Shown here: positions 8,552-17,827 of the stretch, piece by piece | How positions within the stretch are numbered: position 1 is the first letter of the stretch | How the letters are laid out: each line of letters starts with the position of its first letter | NCBI RefSeq assembly: GCF_022690685.1 | Contig: NZ_JALCYY010000025.1 | Span: 21,938 to 78,954, forward strand | Direction of reading: 5' to 3' | Origin: Anaeromyxobacter terrae | GTDB lineage: Bacteria; Myxococcota; Myxococcia; Myxococcales; Anaeromyxobacteraceae | Length of the DNA stretch: 57,017 nt | Notes under the pieces: generated by a model | Database searches by the model: none | What the model saw: only the letters and a program-made list of their open reading frames with translations | What the model was told of the DNA's origin: nothing | Position numbers and translations under genes: made by a program

Positions 8552-9336
8552 ACGCTCGTCCTCCACCAGGACCACGAACCACACCGGCCCGAATCGACAG
8601 ACTCGGCACAGGAGAGATGCCCTCCCGACGAGCCGTTGGAAGGGAGGGCCCACGCATTCGACCCGGCGGCCGGGAAACGTCCATCGGTCGCGCCCCAAGC
8701 GAGCCGGCGCCGAGATCGTCGCCAGCGTCGAGGACGGCGGTCAGCCCGTCGCGCGCGAACACCTCGCCCGCGTCTCACTGCTGGGCACGACAGCCGGCGA
8801 GGTGCAGGCGGGCGACCGTGCACGCGCTGGTGAGTCCGGGAAGCTCCGGCACCGGCGCGTGGGGCTTCAGATCCGCGTGGCTGTCGGCGCTCGACGAGCT
8901 CCTCGCGGGCTCGCGACGAGCGCAGCGCCGCGCACGCCCTCATCGACGACGACGGCGATGACGGAGCACGTTCAAGAAATAGTTCGTGCTCGACGCGTGA
9001 CTCTCGGCGCACCGACGATGAACCAGGACGCGAGCACGTCTGTGAGGCCCTTCCACGACGAGACCTGATCGATCGTCAACGTCGACGATCACGCCATCGA
9101 GCTCAAGCCAGGTTTGGCTCTGAAGTTGCCCGCGCTGCTTCTCGGCGGAGACGAACACGGTGCGACGTCGTGGGTCGTCCAGAGTTGACGCGGCCGCTCG
9201 ATGTAGGACGTCACTTCGACTCGGATCCGACGTGCCGTCTACAGCTCACCAGGCGAGGCAACCTCTGGAGAGAGGAGCTCGGAGACGGCCGTACACGTGT
9301 TCCCGAGCAGTCACCTCGCTCGGTGCTGCGGCGCCG
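8552..9336. other. 785-bp stretch without a supported gene
   Basis: Several frames are open here, as expected at this GC content, but none has a recognisable domain, a ribosome site or codon bias like its neighbours. Minus-strand fragments around 8940-9158 (for example LELDGVIVDVDD) look faintly protein-like and may be debris of a decayed gene. Confidence 0.5.
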
Positions 9337-9690
9337 CTACCGCCGGAGGATGCTCGCCATCTTCTTGCCCTTGGCGAGCTCGTCGATCAGCTTGTCGAGG
9401 TAGCGGATCTTCTGCATCAGCGGGTCGGCAACGTCTTCCACGCGCACCCCGCACACCACCCCGGTGATGAGCCCCACGCTCGGGTTCATCCGGGGCGCCT
9501 GGGCGAAGAACGTCTCGACGTCGACCTCGGCGTCGATGGCGCGCCGAAGTTGCTCACCGCTGTAGCCCGTAAGCCACGTGATGATCTCGTCGACCTCTTC
9601 CTTCGTCCGTCCCTTCTTCGCTGCCTTCTGCACGTAGAGCGGGTACACGCTCCCGAACGGCGTGATGAAGATCCGTGGCTTCTTGTCCAT
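9337..9690 (-). CDS. DUF2200 family protein
   Basis: The 117-residue protein matches the DUF2200 family along its whole length: [38 protein letters not shown], then [28 protein letters not shown] and [17 protein letters not shown]. The family is a short, conserved cytosolic protein found in many bacteria and has no assigned function. It stands alone on the minus strand, about 170 bases from a leftover beta-barrel protein tail. The length is normal for the family and the gene looks intact. Confidence 0.88.
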   Translation of the reverse strand: MDKKPRIFITPFGSVYPLYVQKAAKKGRTKEEVDEIITWLTGYSGEQLRRAIDAEVDVETFFAQAPRMNPSVGLITGVVCGVRVEDVADPLMQKIRYLDKLIDELAKGKKMASILRR

Positions 9691-9773
9691 GTTGGTCGAT
9701 ACAAGTACTTCTTCGAAACGCTCCTGACCAGCCTTCGAGCCGCCCTACTCGAGGCGGAGCCACTCGACGGATC

Positions 9774-9863
9774 TCAGAAGAAGTACAGGCCGTAGCCGAC
9801 GCTGACGGGCACGAGCAGTCCGAGCCGGTTCGCCCCGCCGACCACGAACTGGAGCCGAGGCAT
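9774..9863 (-). pseudogene. Possible tail of an outer-membrane beta-barrel protein
   Basis: A 29-codon minus-strand frame ends in VPVSVGYGLYFF and a stop. A final strand with alternating hydrophobic residues and a terminal Phe is typical of beta-barrel outer-membrane proteins. Upstream sequence is replaced by the RAYT-type repeat block that starts at about 9865. The likely reading is that the body of the gene was lost when repeat sequence arrived. Too short to be certain. Confidence 0.35.
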
Positions 9864-9864
9864 G

Positions 9865-10024
9865 ACGCTCCGCGCTCGATCAACCCGAAGAGGAACTCGG
9901 TCGCGCTCGCTTCCGGTGCCGCCCTATGCGCGGCGAGGCACCGACGAGCGGCTGCGCGTTGTCCGAGTCGTTCTCGTCCACGCGTTCTGCGCCGTCTCGA
10001 ATCACGCACACCTGGTGATGCGCC
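9865..10024 (+). mobile_element. Chimeric remnant of the RAYT-type element
   Basis: Bases 9865-9960 are a copy of the hairpin block that lies just after the intact transposase gene (21823-21912). Bases 9971-10024 match the internal HUH region of the same gene (around 21060-21115) and would encode LVHAFCAVSNHAHLVM. The order is scrambled relative to the intact element, so this is a rearranged, dead piece. Confidence 0.75.
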
Positions 10025-10075
10025 GCACGCGACGCGCGGCGCCATGCCGCAGGCAGGTCCGGAGTCGTCCCCGCG

Positions 10076-10675
10076 ATGATCACGCTCCCCATGTCCATCC
10101 CACAGCCGGAGCTCGTTGGCGGTCGGCAGCCCGCGCCCTCTTCACCTCTCGTCACGATCTTCCGCCGCCTGTCCGGGCCGGATGCGACCACCGCGGAGGC
10201 CACGGTCTGGCTCGCGGGTACGCTCGGCATCACTGCCGTCGCGGCCGTGGTCGCGGTCTCGCGGAGCCCGGGCTGGAGCGCGCTCCAGTGGGTGCTCGCG
10301 ATGGGGATCGCGTTCGACTTCAGCGGCGGCGTCGTCTCGAACGCCACCTCGGCTGCCAAGCGGTCCGTCCACCGGCCCGGCCGCACCCGGTCCCGCGCGC
10401 TCTTCTACGCCGCGCACGTGCATCCGCTGGTGCTGCCGCTAGCATTCTCGGTTCCGTGGACGGCCGCTGCCGCGCTTTACGCGGGCATGCTTGCGGCGGC
10501 CGCGCTGGTCGAGCTCGCGCCCCGCGCCGTCGCCCAGCCGGTCGCGTTTGCCGCGGTCGCGGCCGGGCTCTTCCTCGCCTGCGGGGCCGGGTGGCCGATC
10601 GGGCTCGAGTGGTTCGCGCCGGTCTATCTACTGAAGCTGGTCGGCGCGTACGCGGTGCCGCCCGAGCGGAGCTGA
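10076..10675 (+). CDS. Unknown integral membrane protein
   Basis: No family is recognised. The 199-residue protein has four to six hydrophobic segments, for example VWLAGTLGITAVAAVVAV, VLAMGIAFDF, PLVLPLAFSVPW, LYAGMLAAAALVELA and PVAFAAVAAGLFLACGAGW, separated by short Arg-rich loops (RSVHRPGRTRSRALF). It is probably an inner-membrane protein. A second ATG at 10091 is possible. It is 124 bases upstream of the sigma-54 activator and on the same strand. Confidence 0.6.
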   Translation: MITLPMSIPQPELVGGRQPAPSSPLVTIFRRLSGPDATTAEATVWLAGTLGITAVAAVVAVSRSPGWSALQWVLAMGIAFDFSGGVVSNATSAAKRSVHRPGRTRSRALFYAAHVHPLVLPLAFSVPWTAAAALYAGMLAAAALVELAPRAVAQPVAFAAVAAGLFLACGAGWPIGLEWFAPVYLLKLVGAYAVPPERS

Positions 10676-10799
10676 GCTGACGCGCGATGCTCCTCACCGC
10701 AACGCACGTGACGAAACCGCGCACCCAGACTGAGCGGCACCCCGTACCCCTTATGGGGCACACGATTCCGGCCCGCCGCGGGCATCATGTCCCTTGGGC

Positions 10800-12190
<1,391 letters not shown>

Positions 12191-12191
<1 letters not shown>

Positions 12192-12222
12192 CGACGTCGC
12201 GTTGCAACCAGTTGTCGCGACA
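12191..12222. promoter_or_regulatory. Candidate enhancer (UAS) for the sigma-54 activator
   Basis: Three perfect palindromes lie within 32 bases: GCGACGTCGC (12191-12200), GTTGCAAC (12201-12208) and TGTCGCGACA (12213-12222). They start right at the stop codon of the activator and sit 60-90 bases before the -24/-12 promoter, a normal distance for Fis-type enhancer sites. Binding is inferred, not shown. Confidence 0.5.
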
Positions 12223-12282
12223 GCGCGGGCGTGTCACCTGCGCCGGCGCCCGAACCTCGCGAAATGACGGGCGCACGCCCCA

Positions 12283-12298
12283 TGGCGTGCCCCTTGCT
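12283..12298 (+). promoter_or_regulatory. Sigma-54 (-24/-12) promoter for the multiheme cytochrome
   Basis: The sequence TGGCGTGCCCCTTGCT matches the sigma-54 consensus (TGGCAC-N5-TTGCA/T), with the invariant GG and GC exactly 12 bases apart. It lies about 165 bases before the cytochrome ATG and directly downstream of a gene for a GAFTGA-containing activator. Confidence 0.75.
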
Positions 12299-12461
12299 CA
12301 TGTGATGCTCAGGCGACGCGACCGCGATGCGGCACGGTTCGGAGCCCGGGCGCGTCGTGCGCGCGGGCTTCGCCCCGAGCGGGGGACGTGTGCGCGCTCG
12401 CCGGCGTCTGCGCTCGGTGCGCCGGCGCCAGCGATCACGAACGAACGTTGGGAGGATGCAC

Positions 12462-13931
12462 ATGACAAGACGCACCCTCGCCGTCCTCATCGCCTCCGCC
12501 GCCACGCTGGCCTGCGGCGGCGCGACGGATGGCGGCATGAGCGAGACGACGCAGGCCGCGAGGAGCCCGGGCGGGACGCCGAGCTTCAAGATCCTGGCGA
12601 GCAACGATCTCGGGATGCACTGCGCGTGTCCGAGCTTCAGCACGTTCATGCTGCTGCCGCCGTACAACACGCTCCGCGCCCAGGTCTTCCAGACCGGAAG
12701 CCTCGACCCGGTGCTGCTCGGCGCGAGCAGCCAGTACAAGGTGACCTACGACGTCGTAGAGAACAGCGACGCGGGCCTGAAGGCGGACCCGTACTTCGCC
12801 AACTGGATCCAGAACGCCCCCAAGCTCTTCCCAGGCTTCGCGCCGGTGCGTGCCGACGGCCGCATCCAGGGGCTCACGGGCGCGACCTTGAGCGGCGACA
12901 TGGAGCTCAAGACCACGGCGGCGACGACCTACTTCGAGAAGGCCGGCATCCCGGCCTATCCCGTCGTGACGGGAACGTCGACGGACATCATGACGGACCC
13001 GCTCGGCGGGCCGAAGCGGACGCCGTACCTCACCGGACGGATCAAGGTCGTGGAAACGGCGACCGGCAACGTCATGGCGAGCGATGACGTGACGGTGCCG
13101 GTCGCCTTCGGCGGCTGCTGCAACTGCCACGTGAAGCTCGCGGGCGAGTACGGGAAGCCCACGACGCCAGCGGGGTCGTTCGAGACCATGGGCATGCTGC
13201 ACGCGCGCGACGCCGGGATCGACTTCTCCAAGCTCGATCCGGACGGCGACGGCGTGGGCGGCCCCATCCGCTGCTCGGTGTGCCACTGGGATCCCGCGAT
13301 GGGCGAGAGCCAGGCGCCGGGGTTCGCGAGCGTGTACCCGAACTACCAGATCCTCGCGGGCGCCACGTTCACGAAGGCCGACGTGCGCGTCTCGCAGTAC
13401 TCGTTCTCCGACGTGCTGCATCGGTTCCACGCGCAGAGCTCCGCGGTGCTCACGTCGTACGACGCGAACATCGCGAAGAACTGCTACGACTGCCACCCCG
13501 GCAACAACGTGAACTGCTACCGGGACACGCACACGCAGAAGACCAACGCGAGCGGTCAGCCGATCTGGTGCACGGACTGCCACGGGGACCTGAACCAGCG
13601 GATCGCGCAGAACCAGATGGCGCAGCCGTGGTCGGAGCGGACGCTGCCCACCTGCGGGCAGTGCCATGGGCCGAAGTACGGTGAGTTGTCCTCGACCGAC
13701 CCGAACTCGCTCAAGCTCGGCATCTTTGGCAAGTACCTGAACTCGAGCGGCCACAAGTTCGACAAGGTGCTCTGCTCGTCCTGCCACGGCTCGCCGCACG
13801 GGCTGAACCCGTCGACGCTCGCCAAGGACAACGTGCAGAACATCGCGCTGCAGAACGACTCGCGGGCGATCGGCGTGTGCAACACGTGCCACACCGGCAA
13901 GTCGGCGTCGTGGGGAGTGCCGCCGCACTAG
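12462..13931 (+). CDS. Seven-heme c-type cytochrome lipoprotein
   Basis: The 489-residue protein begins with a lipoprotein signal (LIASAATLACGG, lipidated Cys18). A conserved-looking block with LASNDLGMHCACPSFSTFMLLPPYN follows. Seven CxxCH heme-binding motifs appear later: CCNCH, CSVCH, CYDCH, CTDCH, CGQCH, CSSCH and CNTCH. A calcium-like loop DPDGDGVGG lies between the first two. The likely role is electron transfer at the outer membrane or periplasm, as in metal-reducing deltaproteobacteria. The second ATG (12462) is chosen because GGAGG lies six bases before it. Expression probably depends on the sigma-54 promoter at 12283. No catalytic heme enzyme signature is seen. Confidence 0.9.
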   Translation: MTRRTLAVLIASAATLACGGATDGGMSETTQAARSPGGTPSFKILASNDLGMHCACPSFSTFMLLPPYNTLRAQVFQTGSLDPVLLGASSQYKVTYDVVENSDAGLKADPYFANWIQNAPKLFPGFAPVRADGRIQGLTGATLSGDMELKTTAATTYFEKAGIPAYPVVTGTSTDIMTDPLGGPKRTPYLTGRIKVVETATGNVMASDDVTVPVAFGGCCNCHVKLAGEYGKPTTPAGSFETMGMLHARDAGIDFSKLDPDGDGVGGPIRCSVCHWDPAMGESQAPGFASVYPNYQILAGATFTKADVRVSQYSFSDVLHRFHAQSSAVLTSYDANIAKNCYDCHPGNNVNCYRDTHTQKTNASGQPIWCTDCHGDLNQRIAQNQMAQPWSERTLPTCGQCHGPKYGELSSTDPNSLKLGIFGKYLNSSGHKFDKVLCSSCHGSPHGLNPSTLAKDNVQNIALQNDSRAIGVCNTCHTGKSASWGVPPH

Positions 13932-13948
13932 CGGCGTGACGGGAGCCG

Positions 13949-13978
13949 GTCGCGGGGGGCGCGCGCCTCCCGCGACCG
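13949..13978. terminator. Hairpin after the cytochrome gene
   Basis: A perfect 9-bp stem GGTCGCGGG/CCCGCGACC with a 12-base loop begins 17 bases after the cytochrome stop. There is no T-run. It could terminate or attenuate transcription into the gene at 14019. Confidence 0.5.
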
Positions 13979-14018
13979 CGCCATTCCACGGTCTTCTCGA
14001 AACACGGAGGCGGTTCCG

Positions 14019-15026
14019 ATGACCCGACGGGTCGTGATGGTCTCGGTGGCTGTGGCGGTGGTGTGGGCGGGCTTGCTGGGCGCGGTGCTGCGGCTCGGCC
14101 CCCCGCGCCTGCGCGACCCGGCGCGAGGCGTGGCCGCCGGGGGCGCGCCCGACGCCGCGAAGACGCTCGGGTACCTCGAGCAGTGGGCCCGTCGCGATCG
14201 CTGGGACCGCTTCCCGGAGTCCCCCTCGTTCGCCTTCTACAACCTGTACGCGACGCGCGCGCTCGGCGGGGCGATCTCGCCGGAGCTCCGCGCCCAGGTG
14301 ATCGACTACCTTCGCAGGTGCCAGGCGTCCGACGGCGGGTTCACCGTCGCGCCCGCGACGGGCGATTCGCACGTCGTGCCGACGCTCTACGCGATGCGCA
14401 CGCTGGCCCTCCTCGGCGCGCTCGACGCGGTCGACCGGCCACGCGCGGTGGCGTTCCTCGCGTCGCTGGCGGGGAAGGACGGCGGCTTCCGTGGCCGCGT
14501 CGCGGAGGCGGACGCGTCGCTCGGCACGACGTTCCACGCGCTCGCCGCCCTCGAGATCCTGGGCGCGCTCGATCGCGTCGACCGCCCCCGCACCGCTGCC
14601 TTCGTGTCGTCGCATCGCGCCGCGGAAGGGGGCTTCTCGCTTCGCCCGGGCATGATCCCCTCGCCGGCCGCGACTCACATGGCGGTGCGGTCGCTGAAGC
14701 TCGTCGGCGCGCTCGATCCCGAGACGGCAGCGGGCGTGGCGCGTCACCTGGCGGCGTCCCGGTACTCGGGGCGGTTCCGCGAAGGGAAGTTCACCTCACT
14801 CCCCGAGATCGAGGAGGAGGCCTACGTGCTGGGGGCGCTCGCGGAGGTCGGCCGCCTGGACGTCGTGGATGGTACGGAGGTGGAGAGGTTCGTCACGACC
14901 CTGTACGTCGCGGAGAACGGCGGGTTCGGGCCGCAGCCCGGCCTCGGCACGACGCCTCCGAGCACGTACCACGCGATCGCGTGCCTCGTCGCGCTCGGGC
15001 GGCTCCCCGTGCCCACGGGAGGATAG
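14019..15026 (+). CDS. Membrane-anchored prenyltransferase/terpene cyclase-like repeat protein
   Basis: Residues 4-27 form one hydrophobic segment (VVMVSVAVAVVWAGLLGAVL), probably a signal anchor. The rest has about six alpha-alpha repeats of the kind found in prenyltransferase beta subunits and squalene cyclase-like barrels: RRCQASDGGFTVAP, ASLAGKDGGFRGRV, SHRAAEGGFSLRPG and YVAENGGFGPQPG mark successive turns, each with a GGF core. No Asp-rich cyclase motif (DXDD) or prenyltransferase zinc triad is evident, so it may be a binding or scaffold protein. GGAGG precedes the ATG. It lies 87 bases after the cytochrome gene, on the same strand. Confidence 0.7.
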   Translation: MTRRVVMVSVAVAVVWAGLLGAVLRLGPPRLRDPARGVAAGGAPDAAKTLGYLEQWARRDRWDRFPESPSFAFYNLYATRALGGAISPELRAQVIDYLRRCQASDGGFTVAPATGDSHVVPTLYAMRTLALLGALDAVDRPRAVAFLASLAGKDGGFRGRVAEADASLGTTFHALAALEILGALDRVDRPRTAAFVSSHRAAEGGFSLRPGMIPSPAATHMAVRSLKLVGALDPETAAGVARHLAASRYSGRFREGKFTSLPEIEEEAYVLGALAEVGRLDVVDGTEVERFVTTLYVAENGGFGPQPGLGTTPPSTYHAIACLVALGRLPVPTGG

Positions 15027-15061
15027 GGCGGCGCGGCTCATCGTCCTCGCCTAGAGGCCCA

Positions 15062-15267
15062 TCTCGGGTTCCCGCCCGGGTTCCCGCCCGACAGTACTGC
15101 CGCACGAACCGGGGTTCCCGCCCGACAGTACTGCCGCACGAACCGGGGTTCCCGCCCGACAGTACCGCCGCACGAACCGTCGGCCGTCCCGCGGACGGTC
15201 TCGCATCGCGTAAGCCCCCGTGATGACGAGCGACAACCGCGGCACGGCTCCTACCTGCCGTCGCCGC
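15062..15267 (+). mobile_element. Left end of a RAYT-type element: 34-bp tandem repeats plus truncated gene start
   Basis: Three tandem units of 34 bp with the core CCCGCCCGACAGTAC lie at about 15080-15181. They are followed by a region (15182-15267) that aligns closely with 20824-20910, the sequence leading into the intact transposase. The copy includes the start codon at 15221 and encodes MTSDNRGTAPTCRRRVT before homology stops. It is therefore the 5' end of the same element, cut after about 17 codons. There are no spacers, so it is not a CRISPR array. Confidence 0.8.
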
Positions 15268-15291
15268 GTGACAGGAATTGAACCAGCGACC
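15268..15291 (-). repeat. tRNA-Pro T-arm-like sequence (possible distal attachment site)
   Basis: Twenty-one of 24 bases match 25621-25644, the T-arm of tRNA-Pro(CGG), in the same orientation. The acceptor stem is not conserved, and the copy has a mismatch in the T-stem, so it is not a functional tRNA. The geometry fits a decayed distal att site of an element integrated at the tRNA 3' end, but chance similarity is possible. Confidence 0.4.
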
Positions 15292-15311
15292 ACGCCATGG
15301 ACTCGTTCCGC

Positions 15312-16256
15312 CTACAACTGCACCCCGTACGCGGCTTCCCTGAACACCAGGACGTTCGAGTGGATGGTCGGCAGACCGTCGGGCAGATCAATATAGAACC
15401 CGGCCCGCCCTGACCCGTTCCCGATATAGGAAGTCGGCTGCACATAGACTCCCTGGATGCCCAAGATGCTATACGAACCGGCCGATTCAACGAAGACGAC
15501 CGGGTAGTCGGGCGCTGTGATGTCAAGGGTGAATCCCGCCACGTCGGCGTTGATCAGGTCGACGGTGCCGACACCCAACAACGTAGGCGGAGTCACGGAA
15601 AAGTTGAGGTTGAGGTAACTCCGCCAAGATGCTGGGTCATTATCTTCGAACGTAATGAGGCCGACGTTTCGCGGGGGGAAGGTGACCGTGACTTGCGTCG
15701 AGAAGTTCTCCGCCAATGTCGTCCCGCTGCTGGGCACGAAATTCGCCAGCCGAACCTGTGCACCGATGCCGTTGAGCGTGAAAGACAAGGAGTAGAGGCC
15801 GGTGGCGTCTCGGCTCAAGACGCCGGTGAAGGGAACGGCAAAGCCGGAGTTGGTTCCGAAAATGCCCATGGCGAGCAGGACGGCTTTGGGGTCGATCATG
15901 CCACCGCTGCCCGCCCTGGGACACATGCCGATCAGGCTCTCGCCATCGAGGCCGACGGAAACCCTACATGACAGGCCAGCGCCGCAGTCTGCATCCGTGC
16001 AGCATTGTCCTGCGGAGGGGTCGTAGACGAAGTCTCCGTGGTTGCCGACGTGGCTCTTGACGGCGGCTTCGGGAAGCCTGAGGGGAACCCATCGCCCGCC
16101 GGCGCGGTGGCACACGGAGACCTCCGCCGCCGACATCGCGTGCGACTCCAAGGTCAACGCTGATGACGCATGCGACCCGCTCACGGGATCGGCAACGTCC
16201 GGCGCCCCGCAAGCCAGCAACAGGCAACCGGCAATAGCCATCGCTGTTCGCTGCAT
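15312..16256 (-). CDS. Lipoprotein of unknown function with CH...HGD-like motif
   Basis: The 314-residue protein has a lipoprotein signal (MAIAGCLLLACGAPD). Near the N-terminus is SVCHRAGGRWVPLRLPEAAVKSHVGNHGDF, which resembles a short Cys-His...His-Gly-Asp motif seen in many exported proteins. A small Cys cluster follows (QCCTDADCGAGLSCRV). The remaining two thirds look like beta-strand-rich sequence (SLSFTLNGIGAQVRLANFVPSS). The start at 16256 has GAGAGGAG just upstream on the minus strand. The gene is flanked by the left end (15062) and a right end (16733) of the RAYT-type element. Function is unknown; base composition is lower in GC than the core genes. Confidence 0.7.
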   Translation of the reverse strand: MQRTAMAIAGCLLLACGAPDVADPVSGSHASSALTLESHAMSAAEVSVCHRAGGRWVPLRLPEAAVKSHVGNHGDFVYDPSAGQCCTDADCGAGLSCRVSVGLDGESLIGMCPRAGSGGMIDPKAVLLAMGIFGTNSGFAVPFTGVLSRDATGLYSLSFTLNGIGAQVRLANFVPSSGTTLAENFSTQVTVTFPPRNVGLITFEDNDPASWRSYLNLNFSVTPPTLLGVGTVDLINADVAGFTLDITAPDYPVVFVESAGSYSILGIQGVYVQPTSYIGNGSGRAGFYIDLPDGLPTIHSNVLVFREAAYGVQL

Positions 16257-16732
16257 AGAGTCTCCTCTCGTCAAGCAAGCCGATCATGCTCCGGGCTGCA
16301 CGACCATCAGGTCGGCTCCTGGGTAGGCCTCTGCGGTGTACGTCTCACCGGTGTGACCACCCGCCGCGTGGACGGCCGCGCGCTGCCGCTGATCGCCTGA
16401 CGCGCTCCCCGGGTCCGTGGGCGAAGATCAGCCGGGACCGCCCCGCTCTGCCCGCCGCTCGCACGCACGCCGAGCGCGGGGGCCGGCACTCGCCGACACG
16501 TACCGGCTGATCCCGCGGTCCAACCCAGGCAAACCGGTTTCGAACCTTCGATGCGGCAGTCTAGAAGCTGCTGCCGATCTCGAACGCGCGAGCGAGGTCC
16601 ATCTGAGCGGAAGTCTCCAGGCCCAAAAGCTACCGGCGACAGCCACCGCCCGGCATCCAGTCAGGTGGCCGCTTCGCGAGCCAGTCGCTCACGCTGCACA
16701 CCTCGACCACGCCCGTTCGCTTGTCCGGGTCT

Positions 16733-16772
16733 GCCCCGACGAGCTTCGCCGCCGGGTTACTCTCGGGCCGGG
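16733..16772 (-). repeat. Solo right end of the RAYT-type element
   Basis: TTACTCTCGGGCCGGG (16757-16772) differs at one base from the right-end motif at 22555. The 24 bases before it (CGACGAGCTTCGCCGCC...) also match the bases before that motif, so this is an end sequence and not a chance short match. It lies on the other side of the lipoprotein gene from the left end at 15062. Confidence 0.65.
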
Positions 16773-16806
16773 CGCCCAAACTGTCGCGAAGAGCACGTCG
16801 CACGAG

Positions 16807-16839
16807 CCCCGCCGCCGTCGAGCAGCAACGGCGGCGGGG
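16807..16839. terminator. Perfect 12-bp GC hairpin
   Basis: CCCCGCCGCCGT and ACGGCGGCGGGG form a perfect 12-bp stem around a 9-base loop. It lies 73 bases after the stop of the minus-strand gene at 16912 and most likely ends its transcript. On the plus strand it is followed by CCTTTCG. Confidence 0.6.
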
Positions 16840-16911
16840 CCTTTCGTGGAGCGCGGCCGCACCGCAGCTCAGGTGATGGCACTCGCGCGGTCCGGCTCAG
16901 GTCGTCCCGTC

Positions 16912-17376
16912 TCAGTTGTCCTGGTAGCTGGGTTTCAGATACCAGACGCGGAGGTCAACCCGGTACTCGCCGGCCTTGCAGCCGACAATGGGTCCGCTCA
17001 AGAGCGCGCCCTGCCTGATCACCTCGAATCCCGTGATGCTGCAGTTCCCCCCGTCGAGGGTCGGGAACTGATAACAGAGCTGCCCCCTGGCTCTCTCGAG
17101 TGCGTTCAAGAGCGCGACTTCGAAGAAGTTGCCGCCAACCGGCGCGAGCAAATCCAGGCAGTTGGGGTAGTCGGGGTTCTCGGGGCTGCACTCAGGGGGC
17201 GGCTTGGGAAGATCCATGAAAGCGCAGCCAAAGACGTTGATGCTAGCGCAATAGGAGCCGTTGATCGGCTGACAGAACGGCGTGCTCCCACCTTGATCGT
17301 TCCCCCCGCCCGCTCGGGCGACGTCGGCGACGGCCAAACCTGCAAGTACCACCCCCACGAACAGAGCCCGCACCAT
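16912..17376 (-). CDS. Small secreted protein of unknown function
   Basis: The 154-residue protein starts with a clean Sec signal peptide (MVRALFVGVVLAGLAVADVARAGGG). The mature part has eight or so cysteines (FCQPINGSYCASINVFGCAFMD, ECSPENPDYPNCLDLL, LCYQFPTLDGGNCSI, VGCKAGEY), which suggests a disulfide-rich extracellular protein. No family is recognised. AAGGAGGGG lies just before the ATG at 17376; an upstream extension of the frame has no such site. It faces away from the large lipoprotein gene at 17828, across a 450-bp divergent region. Confidence 0.7.
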   Translation of the reverse strand: MVRALFVGVVLAGLAVADVARAGGGNDQGGSTPFCQPINGSYCASINVFGCAFMDLPKPPPECSPENPDYPNCLDLLAPVGGNFFEVALLNALERARGQLCYQFPTLDGGNCSITGFEVIRQGALLSGPIVGCKAGEYRVDLRVWYLKPSYQDN

Positions 17377-17827
17377 GTCGCCCCTCCTTGCGTCGTGTTT
17401 CGACGCCGATCCAGTCACAGCCGACCTGCTCCCCGACGTCACCGCTGTCGAGCAATCACTCATTGTGTTCCCTGGGCGGCGCGTCCGTCGGAACGCGTCC
17501 AATGATTCCAGCGAGGAAGGCCCGGTGTCATCCCGCCCGGCGGGGCCTGTGACCGCTTTTCGCAGCGCTCGAATGCCTCGCATGCTCGCAAGCCCTCGTA
17601 GCGCCCGTACCAAATGCGAATGCGGTCACGAGACCGTCGCGCGGCGCGAGGCCGCGCGAACGTGGTAGTGCTCGCGGTGCATTGCCCGGTCACCATTGCC
17701 GGAGGCGTGCCGGTGGCGCGGGCGCGCGCCGCACCCTTCGATGGAAATGGCGGCCGAGCGCCTATCGGATCCATCTTCACCTGTCGGCGACTCGTCCCTG
17801 TGCGGATGCAGACGCGACGGGGTGACC
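17377..17827. other. 451-bp divergent intergenic region
   Basis: This region lies between a minus-strand and a plus-strand gene and should hold both promoters. No convincing -35/-10, -24/-12 or palindromic operator was seen. Confidence 0.5.

Larger units (their letters stand above)
16275..16911. other. 637-bp stretch without a supported gene
   Basis: No frame here has a credible start, domain or codon bias. It contains a right-end sequence of the RAYT-type element (16733-16772), a strong hairpin (16807-16839) and a short tRNA-like fragment near 16545-16590 that does not fold into a full tRNA. Confidence 0.6.

Noticed and set aside
8940-9158. Minus-strand frame with protein-like text (LELDGVIVDVDD)
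   Set aside because: No start with ribosome site, no domain and too short. Kept only as possible debris.
12435-14747. 770-codon minus-strand frame opposite the cytochrome
   Set aside because: Seven CxxCH motifs and a lipoprotein signal on the plus strand show which strand is coding.
15080-15181. Three 34-bp repeats that could suggest a CRISPR array
   Set aside because: The units are directly adjacent with no spacers, and they match the left end of the RAYT element. They are tandem repeats.
16545-16590. Sequence resembling tRNA anticodon and T-arms on the minus strand
   Set aside because: The anticodon stem does not pair with a 7-base loop and no acceptor or D-arm is found. At most it is a tRNA scrap.
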